Under the pieces are notes generated by a model. It was not told the DNA's origin and ran no database searches. It saw nothing but the letters and a program-made list of their open reading frames with translations. From positions 1 to 64,000 of the forward strand of contig JACTMO010000075.1 in the NCBI GenBank assembly GCA_014584605.1: a DNA stretch of 64,000 nucleotides, given 5' to 3'. The DNA is from Bacteroidota bacterium (GTDB taxonomy: Bacteria > Bacteroidota > Bacteroidia > Flavobacteriales_F > PHOS-HE28). The position numbers and the translations under genes are program-made. Below are positions 1-8,026 of this stretch, piece by piece (within the stretch, counting starts at the first letter, position 1; each line of letters starts with the position of its first letter).

Positions 1-3000
1 CACCGGCCACACCGAGGCAGTCGATGGCTTGGCCCACGCAATTGCAGTTGGCATCCCAGGTATCGTTGCCCGTGTTCGCGTTGTTGTCATCGCAGGCCGT
101 GCCGGGCAGGGCGCTGCCGCCCGGGGTGCCTTCGCAGTCGATCAGCTGGCCCGCACAGGTGCAGTTGTTGTCCCAGGTGTCGTTGCCCGTGCTGGCGTTA
201 CCGTCATCGCAGGCCGTGCCAGGCAGGGCGCTGCCGCCCGGGGTGCCTTCGCAGTCGATCAGCTGACCCGCACAGTTGCAGCTGGCGTCCAGCTGGTCAT
301 TCGCCGTAGTGCTGAGGCCATCGTCACAGGGGGAACCGACCTGCCCGATCACGGTCGGACAGGAGTCACATCCGTCCGGAACACCATCTGTATCATCGTC
401 GACCAGGTCGTTGTGCCCGGGGCAGATGTCCAGGCAGTCCGCCACGGAGTCTCCATCGCTGTCGTTATCCGTATTCCCGCAGCCGCACTGTCCCGGGGAA
501 TGTTTGAACGGATCGGTAGGGCAGAGGTCGCTGTCATTGGTGACGTAGGCAGTCGGCTGCGTGCATGACATGATCCCAGTGCCAGGCTCCCCATAGCCGT
601 CGCCGTCGCTGTCGGCATACCAGGTGACCACGCTTTCCTCGGTCACGGTCACGAACGCGCTGTCGTTGGGGCACGGCGCATTGCCGGGGACGGAATAGGC
701 ATACACACCACTGTTGTGGGCCGTGGGATCGTAGGTCCCGTTCATGTTCCCTCCCGGCCCGTACCAGCTACCACCGCTTTCGGCGTTGGCTCCCAGCAAG
801 GGGAACAGGCTCATCGGGGCTGCGTTCCCACAGATGGTCAGCGTGGCATCGTCGCCGGCATGGGCGGCTTCAATGATCTGCAGCATCACGCTCGTGCTCT
901 GAGGGCACGGACCGGCCATCATGTAGGTGACGATGTGCGTGCCTGGGCTTGCGGCCTGCACATCGATCACGCCGGTGGACGGGTCGATCAGCGATCCGAG
1001 GGACATGGAACTGAACAACCCTCCTGCAGGGGTGAACGAAGACGGAGCGATGGTCACTTTCGAGGAGCACACGGAACCTGTGCCGTAGCTCAAGGTGGGT
1101 GCCGGCGCCTGCTGCACGGAGACGGTGAACGAGCACGAGAGACTGTCCGCACCACTGACCACCGTGTAGGTGATCGTGGTCGTTCCGATAGGGATCACAC
1201 TGCCGCTTGCGGGCCCGGTCTGTGAGAGCACGGCCGAACAGATATCGGAATAGACCGGATCGCTCCAGGTGACCACGGCGCCGCATCGTCCCGGCAATGA
1301 CAGTACGCTGATGTTCGACGGGCATGGCCCCAAGGTGGGCGGGGTGTCGTCCTGCACGCGCACCGTGAATGCGCAAGAGGCGGTGTTGCCAGCGGCATCC
1401 TCGGCGATGTAGCTGACCGTGGAATCTCCGACGGGCCAGTATCCGTCAGCCGAGTTGGAGGTCCAGGTGGTGGTGCCACAGTCGTCCAGGATGGCGAGGG
1501 GGGCGGGAAGGGACACCTGACCGAGGCAACCCGCACCGGCCGATACCACCATCGTGTCAGGGCACGTGATCAGCGGCGCCGTGGTGTCGATCACGACCAC
1601 TTGATCGGAGTTGGACGCGATGTTGCCGGCGGCATCCTCGATCGTCATCGTCACGGTGAACGAACCGCTCACCAGGGTGCCTGGGGCGGGGTTCTGCGCT
1701 ACGGTGAACGGGCTGCAATCGGAGAAGGAGAGGCTGTCCACCAGGTTGGGCATCACGGCCTGACAGCCATTCGTGGCAGGAAGCTCAACCGGATCGGACA
1801 GCGGGCAGAAGAACGAGACCGGGGTCGCATCCACCACGCTCACCACCAGGGTGCAGGTGCTCGTATGGCCGCTCAGGTCGGTGGCGGTATACTGGACCAG
1901 GGAGTCGCCCACGGGCCACTGGCCATCGGTGGCATCCACCACCCAGGTCACCGTGCCGCAACTGTCCAGCGCGATCTGCGGTGCGGGCAGCGACACCGGC
2001 CCGAGGCAGCTGGCGTCGGCGGGTACCACCAACGTGTCGGGGCATATGATCGTCGGGGCGATATTGTCCACCACCTGCACCGACCAGGAACAGATGCTTG
2101 TGTTGCCCGATCCGTCCGTCACCGTATCGGTGAACAGGTGGGTGCCGGGTCCCAGCAGCAGGGTCGTCCACGAGTCGGCCATGAAAGCCGAGGTGGCGAA
2201 TACCAAAGGCGAGGTACTGATCACCATGGGGCCTCCGGGCAATACGGTGATCTGCGAACTGGTCTGCTCGGCCGCGTTGCAGTTGTCCGTGTAAGTGACT
2301 GCCGGTATGCTGTAGGGCACCAAGCACTCGTTGGCGGGTACATCGATCACGGTGATGGCGGGTGGACAGGTGGCCATGGGCGGGATCGTGTCGCCGATGA
2401 GCACCGTGTCGATGCTGCTGAAGGCCGGACCGCAGTTGCCGCCATCGATCACGGCACGGAAGAGCGTGGTGGCGGTGATCCCGCTCCAGGGCAGCATGGT
2501 CGAGGTGTTGGGGATCACCGCCCAGTTGGTTCCGCCATCCGTGCTCTGTTCCCAGCGTAAAACAGGGCCGGAATGGCCGCTCAGCATCAGGGCGCCGGTG
2601 GCAGAAGGGCAATAGGTGCCGCCTCCGCTGACGATGCCACCCACGGGCGCGGGGTCCACCGTTACAAGGCGGGTCGTGCTGTAGGTGCAGCCACCTTGTA
2701 TCACGGTGTAGGTGATCGGATAGGTGCCCGGAAGTGCAGGGCTGAAGATGCCTGTGGCGGTCACGTAGGCACCGCCGCTCCACGAACCTCCAGCGACCGT
2801 GCCACCCAGATAGCGAACGGCATCGAGATGGAAGGCGACGTAGGTGGACGAGCTGTGCCGTTGGATCCTGACGTATCGCGCCGTGGCGGTCACGGTATGG
2901 CTCAGGGTGGTCCAGGTACCCGAACTGGTCTGGTAGTTGCTCCCCGTGGTCCAGGTCACACCGTCCAGTGAGGTCTGGACGACCATGCGCGCCATGGCCA

Positions 3001-4708
3001 GGTTGGTCTGGCTTCGCCAGGTCATGGTCAGGGCCTCCCCTGCGGCCAACGTGTCGCCCAGGTCCAGGATCAGGGAGGCCCCGGGCGATGCGAAGTAGGC
3101 CCCGGCACCATCGGGGGCGCCGGTCACCTGCGAGGGTCCGGTGACACCGGAAGCGGCCTGAACCGAATCGGCATAGGCGAGCAGATAGGCGTTGAGGTCC
3201 ACAGACCCGGCGCCCGCACAGAAAGGACCGGGCTGCACGAAGCGGGCCGGGTTGTTGGCGGCATAGGCCCATCCGGGGTCCGTGAACCCTGCCACGTACA
3301 GGTTCTCACTGCTCCCGCCGGGGTAGGTCAGGGTGCCGAGCGTCAATCCCGCCCGGTATTTGCCCCCCGCCACCATGTTGCCTCGCGCGGCGGTGGCGAT
3401 CGCCATCGCCATTTCCTCCTGGTCATCCACCTCGCGATCCATCCATACCGGGGTCCCGGAGACGCTGAACCGGGCGATCATCACATCGGGGTCATCGTCC
3501 CCGGTGATCACGGTGCCCTGGTCGGTGGTCACGGTGCTCTCCAGCGATCCGCCCACATACACCTGGCCATTGCGCCCAATGGCGATGTCGTAGCCGATCG
3601 CGCCGTGCGCTTCCGTGCTCGCTGCGGTACGTACCCAATTGGTGGTGCCGCTGGCCGGGTCAAGCGCGGCCAGGAAGAAATAGTCATGGGCCCCGGCCAT
3701 GTTCCGGGTGATACCGCCGGGGAAGGTGGAGCCGTTGTGCGTATGACCGGTGACGTACACCGCGCCGCAGCCCACGGCCACGCCGTTGCACTCCGATCCC
3801 CCATCACCGGGGTTGTTGATGAGTTGGGACCAAAGGGCCGTACCGCCCACCGTGAGGGCCGACACGAACAGGGCGTTGTAATTCGTGGTGTTCACCGTGG
3901 TGCTGAAGGAGCCGTCCTGGTTCAACCAACTGAAGGCCGCACCATCGGTCTGCCCGGTGACGAGGATCTGCGTACCGTCCGTGGCGATCCGCTCACTCTG
4001 GATGTCGTCCGGGGAGATGCCCGTTTTCGACCACGCGAGCGTACCGCCCAGGCTGTAGGCGTTCAGGTAGGCGTACTGGCCGCCGTAGGTCAACCCGATG
4101 GCCGACGGGATCCCGGAAAGACCTGTGGCGTAGGTGAACGTTCCGTACGCGACCACCGTGCCGCCCGCGATGCAGACCCCGGTACCCTCATCGTCCTGCG
4201 TGCCGCCCATGATGCGCACCCATTGGAAGGTGCCGTTGGGGTCGTACAGCGCCACGAAGCCGTCGTGTCCACCGGCCACGTTGGAGGTCACAGCGGGCGC
4301 CCATCCGCTGATATGGCCGGTCACGGCCACCATACCGGAAGAACTCACGGCCACGCCGAACGCCGCATCATCCGCCGTGCTGCCGATGCTCTTGCTCCAG
4401 AGCACCGCACCGGTGCTGTCCAGTTTGGCAAGGAAAGCGTCGGGCGAACCGTTCATCGAGGCCGGAAGCCCGAACGGTGCTCCGAAGGCGGTGCTGCTCT
4501 GGTACACGCCTGCGACGTAGATGGCCCCGGTGAGGTGGTCCACGGCGATGTCGCGCACAAACTCACTGTTCCCATCGTCCACGGCGTGCGCCCAGGTCCA
4601 GGTGGGGCCTTGGGCCAGCGTCAGATGCCCCTGGCAGAAGGCCAGCAGGCCGATGATCAAGGGCGCGCGTCGCGCCCATCCTTCCAAGTGCCGGAGAGTG
4701 TCGGCCAT
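1..4708 (-). CDS. Giant secreted modular protein (beta-propeller, discoidin, HYR, TSP3, Cys repeats), 3' end outside window
   Basis: The frame is open from the ATG at 4708 to the left edge (about 1,569 codons) and the stop lies outside. A signal peptide with hydrophobic core PLIIGLLAFC opens the protein. Modules seen in order: SBBP-type beta-propeller repeats rich in VAVTGH/YVGG-like strands (about residues 35-460); a discoidin-like domain (about 497-640); an Ig-like stretch; four to five HYR-type domains marked by DTIPP/DNIAP and CP motifs (about 775-1195); thrombospondin-3-like Asp repeats (about 1357-1454); then 39-residue Cys/Asp repeats containing ACDDGN and CTCAGQLIDCEG. This architecture is typical of Bacteroidota cell-surface or adhesin-like proteins exported by the T9SS. 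The sorting domain, if any, would lie beyond position 1. The Cys motif is shared with the next gene. No enzymatic function can be assigned. Confidence 0.85.
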   Translation of the reverse strand, partial: MADTLRHLEGWARRAPLIIGLLAFCQGHLTLAQGPTWTWAHAVDDGNSEFVRDIAVDHLTGAIYVAGVYQSSTAFGAPFGLPASMNGSPDAFLAKLDSTGAVLWSKSIGSTADDAAFGVAVSSSGMVAVTGHISGWAPAVTSNVAGGHDGFVALYDPNGTFQWVRIMGGTQDDEGTGVCIAGGTVVAYGTFTYATGLSGIPSAIGLTYGGQYAYLNAYSLGGTLAWSKTGISPDDIQSERIATDGTQILVTGQTDGAAFSWLNQDGSFSTTVNTTNYNALFVSALTVGGTALWSQLINNPGDGGSECNGVAVGCGAVYVTGHTHNGSTFPGGITRNMAGAHDYFFLAALDPASGTTNWVRTAASTEAHGAIGYDIAIGRNGQVYVGGSLESTVTTDQGTVITGDDDPDVMIARFSVSGTPVWMDREVDDQEEMAMAIATAARGNMVAGGKYRAGLTLGTLTYPGGSSENLYVAGFTDPGWAYAANNPARFVQPGPFCAGAGSVDLNAYLLAYADSVQAASGVTGPSQVTGAPDGAGAYFASPGASLILDLGDTLAAGEALTMTWRSQTNLAMARMVVQTSLDGVTWTTGSNYQTSSGTWTTLSHTVTATARYVRIQRHSSSTYVAFHLDAVRYLGGTVAGGSWSGGAYVTATGIFSPALPGTYPITYTVIQGGCTYSTTRLVTVDPAPVGGIVSGGGTYCPSATGALMLSGHSGPVLRWEQSTDGGTNWAVIPNTSTMLPWSGITATTLFRAVIDGGNCGPAFSSIDTVLIGDTIPPMATCPPAITVIDVPANECLVPYSIPAVTYTDNCNAAEQTSSQITVLPGGPMVISTSPLVFATSAFMADSWTTLLLGPGTHLFTDTVTDGSGNTSICSWSVQVVDNIAPTIICPDTLVVPADASCLGPVSLPAPQIALDSCGTVTWVVDATDGQWPVGDSLVQYTATDLSGHTSTCTLVVSVVDATPVSFFCPLSDPVELPATNGCQAVMPNLVDSLSFSDCSPFTVAQNPAPGTLVSGSFTVTMTIEDAAGNIASNSDQVVVIDTTAPLITCPDTMVVSAGAGCLGQVSLPAPLAILDDCGTTTWTSNSADGYWPVGDSTVSYIAEDAAGNTASCAFTVRVQDDTPPTLGPCPSNISVLSLPGRCGAVVTWSDPVYSDICSAVLSQTGPASGSVIPIGTTTITYTVVSGADSLSCSFTVSVQQAPAPTLSYGTGSVCSSKVTIAPSSFTPAGGLFSSMSLGSLIDPSTGVIDVQAASPGTHIVTYMMAGPCPQSTSVMLQIIEAAHAGDDATLTICGNAAPMSLFPLLGANAESGGSWYGPGGNMNGTYDPTAHNSGVYAYSVPGNAPCPNDSAFVTVTEESVVTWYADSDGDGYGEPGTGIMSCTQPTAYVTNDSDLCPTDPFKHSPGQCGCGNTDNDSDGDSVADCLDICPGHNDLVDDDTDGVPDGCDSCPTVIGQVGSPCDDGLSTTANDQLDASCNCAGQLIDCEGTPGGSALPGTACDDGNASTGNDTWDNNCTCAGQLIDCEGTPGGSALPGTACDDNNANTGNDTWDANCNCVGQAIDCLGVAG
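17..345. repeat. 117-bp in-frame tandem repeats
   Basis: Near-identical blocks recur with a 117-bp period (anchor gcagtcgat at 17, 134 and 251), encoding a 39-residue unit with four Cys and an Asp-rich CDDGN/CDDNN core. The unit may continue left of the window. The high DNA identity suggests recent unequal recombination, so copy number may vary between strains. Confidence 0.85.
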
Positions 4709-4853
4709 GGTCGAGGCGTTTTACCTGGCACGGGGTGTCCAGACCCATGCATGGTTGGGCGCTTCAACGGAGGAAACGGTCACGGGTTACCGCGAACGGT
4801 CCGTCCCCGGCCTTTGCGGGCAGGCTCAGGAGGCGTGGAAGGCCGCTACGGCC

Positions 4854-7800
4854 TTAGGGCAGCTGGGCGTACCGTACCGCCGAGGGCACGGCCCCGCCCA
4901 CGGCGAGCAGCACGGGGTCCCGGTCGTTGTTCGGTCCGGTGTACTTCACCGTCCCGTCCAGGGTGATGTCCGTGCGGAGATAGCCGGGAACACTTGCCGT
5001 GGGCACCGACCCCCCGATGGCCACCAGGATGAGGTCGCGGTCGTTGCCACCGCCGGCATACTTCACCTGCCCATTGCCGTTCCCATCCCCCGCCCACAAC
5101 ACCATCACCCCGGCGATGTTCCTTCGGGCATCGCTGCCGTAGGTGGGGGTGGAGGGCAGATCCAACCGCAGCACCGCCGGGACACCGGGCTGCAGGGTGA
5201 CGGCGCTGCCCGTCATCACGGGCAGGTGGTTGCGGTGGCGCAAGGCGACATGGTATTCCCCCGTGGGTATGAAAAGGTGAACGGCGGAGCTTCCGTCCAG
5301 GTCCACGAGGTCGCCGTCGCGCTGCAACAGGCAGCTGCGGGTGGCCAGCACGGTGGTCGGGGAGGTGGACGAGCGAAGCTCAAGGAAGATCCAGTCCACG
5401 ATGGCATCCGGCCCGGTCACCGAGAGCACGGCCGGTGCGATGGTCTCCCCACCTCCTGGGGCGTGGTGCGTGAAGCCCAATGCGGTGTACGGTTCGGTCG
5501 TGGGCACCAGCCCGGCGTTCCGCATGCCGTCGGCCATGATGTTGGGCAGCGGGCCGTAGGGTCCTCCCAGGAAGACTTTCACCAACAGTTCCACCGTGCT
5601 GCCGGCGCATTGGCAGGTGTTGTCCATCACATCGTTCGCCGTGTACGGGTCACCGTCGTCACAGCTGGCGCCGGGGTAGCTGCTGTTGTTGCTGTCGTCG
5701 CAGTCCGTGCCGTCGGCCACCGTGCCCGGCGGAGCGTCGCAGGCGAGCACAAGGCTCCCGGGATCACCGCGTCCGTCGCCATCCGCATCGGTGTACCATG
5801 GCGTGGTGGTGCAGGCGCGATGCACGTTCAGGGACCGGCCCGGGGTACCTTGTGCCAGGGTGAACCCTCCGGCGATCAACAACAGATCGTCCACCGGGTG
5901 AAGGCCCAGCACCGGCCCGGAACTGAGCATCGGGTCGAACGGCCCCAGCACTCCCGAGACCGGATGCAGGGCGGCCACGCCGCCGCGGGACTGCCCGTCC
6001 ACCACGGTGAAGGGTCCACCAATGAACAGCTGGCTGCCGAGCTTGGCGAGCGCCGACACGGTAGTGTCCGCCGGGGCCGCATCGAAGAGGGTGTCCAGCA
6101 CGCCTGTGGCGGCATGGGCACGGACCAGATGGACCGCCGGCGTACCGTTGAACGCGGTGAAGTGGCCCGCCACCAGCAGGGTGCTGTCGATGCGGAGGAG
6201 CGCATGGCAGGTGCCGGACACGTCCAGGTCGAACAGGGCGGGCAAGGCCGCACCGCTGCTCCTGTCCAGTGCGGCCACGCCCCGCCTGGTGCTGCCGCCG
6301 ATCGTATTGAAAGCGCCCCCGGCATGCACCTCCTGGCCCTTAACGGTCAGCGCCAGTACCGGTCCGTCCGGTGCCGGGTCCCAGGCAGTGGCGGTATTGG
6401 AGGCGGGGTCCAGCACCGCCAGCCCGTTGCGCGGGGCACCGCCCGCCTGGGTAAAGGCGCCGGCCACGAAGAGGTCGCTGCCGTCGGCCAGAAGAAGGTC
6501 CACCGGTCCGTCGGCCGTCGGCTCCCAGGCATCCAGGGTTAGCGTGGTCGCATCGAAGGAAAGCAACCGCTGCCGCGGTGCGGTGAACGCCCCTCCGGCG
6601 AACCAGCGCCCGGAGTGAAAGGTGAGACTATGGACGGCCGCATTGAGCCCAAGCGCGGGTTGCGTTGCCTGCGCGGCCCCGGTGCCCAGGTCCAGCAAGG
6701 CCAGGTTGTTCACCGACCGACCGCCGCAACTGGTGAAGAGGCCACCGGAGAACAGGCCGCCGGGCGCTACGGCCAGGGTGCTCGGCGAGTACTGGTGCCG
6801 CACGTCCAGGGGGGCCAGCGTGTTGGTGACCGTGTTGTACACCGCGAGCCGCCACCGGGCCTGGCCGGCGGCGATCTTGAAGTTCCCACCCACGAACAAG
6901 CGGGTCCCATCATCGGAAAGGACCATGCAGGTCACCGCCCCGGAAGGTGGTGCCGGCTGCGCGGGCAGCAGGGCCCCTGTGTTGCGGTCCACGGTGGCCA
7001 GTCGTTCGGCGGGCTGCCCCTGCACGGCCGTGAACGATCCGCCCAGGTGGATACGGTCGGATGCGATGGACACCGCCACCACGCCCCCGGGCGGGGCGGT
7101 CACCTGCGGGTCCCACGGCAGCAGCACACCCGCAGTGGTCACGGCGGCACAGCCGTTCCTCGGCGTACCGTCCATGCTGGTGAAGAGGCCGGACACCACA
7201 AGGGTGTCCCCGGACACCCACAGGCCGTTGACCTGATCAGAGGCCTGGGGGGACCAGCTGAGCATGTTCCCTGCGGGCAGCGCGATCGCCATCAGCCCGG
7301 ACCGTGTGTAAGGCACCCCGAGCACGGTGACGTTTCCGATGCTCCCTGCCACGTACAGCGTGTCTCCGATCAGACCAAGGCTCAAGTAGGAATTGCCCGG
7401 GGCATTGACGGCACCATCCCAGAACGCCGTAAGCGTTCCGGAGATCGCGTTCACCGCGGCCAGGCGCGAACGCGTGTTGCCGTTCACCTGGCCGAAGTAA
7501 CCTGTCAGGTACACCGTATCCCCGTCGAGCAAGAGGTCGTGGACGGGCCCGTTGGTGACGGGGGCCCAGCTCCCCACGGTTCCATCGGCGAGGATGTGGG
7601 CGAGGTTGGACCGCACCTGGTCGCCCACCTTGGTGAACGAACCACCGATGTACCAACCGCCCGCCCCATCGCTCACCACGGCATGGACCGGCCCATTGAT
7701 CCGCGGCCGGTCGGTCCGCACGGTCCCGGTGCCGAGGTCGATCTCCGCGCCGAAAGGGTTGTTGGGCCCCACGTAGGCGAAGGTGCCGCCCAGGGCCACG

Positions 7801-7937
7801 GTGCCCGAGGCGGTGTCCACGGCCACCGCACGCACCGTACCGTCGGTGATCCACCACGCCGGGCGTGGCTCGGTGAACTGCGCATGGGCTCCGAGGTGGA
7901 GCACGAGAACGGCGAGGAGGGTGAGCGGATCTCTCAT
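4854..7937 (-). CDS. Secreted delta-60/beta-propeller protein with MopE-like motif and duplicated Ca-binding-like tail
   Basis: About 1,027 residues from the ATG at 7937, chosen over an in-frame TTG at 7961 because it places a signal peptide (LLAVLVLHLGAHA) at the N-terminus. Residues about 20-700 form repeated strands of the type VAVDTASGTVALGGTF, as in delta-60/beta-propeller proteins. Near residue 710 a MopE-type putative metal-binding motif follows (DADGDGRGDP, DGTDCDDSNNSSYPG) plus one copy of the CDDGD..CQCAG module also found in the upstream gene. A domain of about 130 residues (TEPYTALGF ... VALRHRNHLPVMT) recurs in many Bacteroidota secreted proteins but has no function known to me. 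The last 90 residues hold two copies of a motif with GNGQVKYAGGGNDRD and LDGTVKYTGPNNDRD, resembling a dockerin-like calcium pair. Probably surface-attached; activity unknown. Confidence 0.85.
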   Translation of the reverse strand: MRDPLTLLAVLVLHLGAHAQFTEPRPAWWITDGTVRAVAVDTASGTVALGGTFAYVGPNNPFGAEIDLGTGTVRTDRPRINGPVHAVVSDGAGGWYIGGSFTKVGDQVRSNLAHILADGTVGSWAPVTNGPVHDLLLDGDTVYLTGYFGQVNGNTRSRLAAVNAISGTLTAFWDGAVNAPGNSYLSLGLIGDTLYVAGSIGNVTVLGVPYTRSGLMAIALPAGNMLSWSPQASDQVNGLWVSGDTLVVSGLFTSMDGTPRNGCAAVTTAGVLLPWDPQVTAPPGGVVAVSIASDRIHLGGSFTAVQGQPAERLATVDRNTGALLPAQPAPPSGAVTCMVLSDDGTRLFVGGNFKIAAGQARWRLAVYNTVTNTLAPLDVRHQYSPSTLAVAPGGLFSGGLFTSCGGRSVNNLALLDLGTGAAQATQPALGLNAAVHSLTFHSGRWFAGGAFTAPRQRLLSFDATTLTLDAWEPTADGPVDLLLADGSDLFVAGAFTQAGGAPRNGLAVLDPASNTATAWDPAPDGPVLALTVKGQEVHAGGAFNTIGGSTRRGVAALDRSSGAALPALFDLDVSGTCHALLRIDSTLLVAGHFTAFNGTPAVHLVRAHAATGVLDTLFDAAPADTTVSALAKLGSQLFIGGPFTVVDGQSRGGVAALHPVSGVLGPFDPMLSSGPVLGLHPVDDLLLIAGGFTLAQGTPGRSLNVHRACTTTPWYTDADGDGRGDPGSLVLACDAPPGTVADGTDCDDSNNSSYPGASCDDGDPYTANDVMDNTCQCAGSTVELLVKVFLGGPYGPLPNIMADGMRNAGLVPTTEPYTALGFTHHAPGGGETIAPAVLSVTGPDAIVDWIFLELRSSTSPTTVLATRSCLLQRDGDLVDLDGSSAVHLFIPTGEYHVALRHRNHLPVMTGSAVTLQPGVPAVLRLDLPSTPTYGSDARRNIAGVMVLWAGDGNGNGQVKYAGGGNDRDLILVAIGGSVPTASVPGYLRTDITLDGTVKYTGPNNDRDPVLLAVGGAVPSAVRYAQLP

Positions 7938-8026
7938 GGCCGGGACCGTTGGGACGCTCAAGGTAGCGGATCCGATCGATCGGCAAGTGCGGACATCCCT
8001 ACCTTGCCCGCCTTGCGACCCGCGCC

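Noticed and set aside
17..345. Regular direct repeats as a CRISPR array
   Set aside because: The 117-bp period is in-frame within a coding sequence, the repeat is not split by unique spacers of 30-40 bp, and no cas genes are present.
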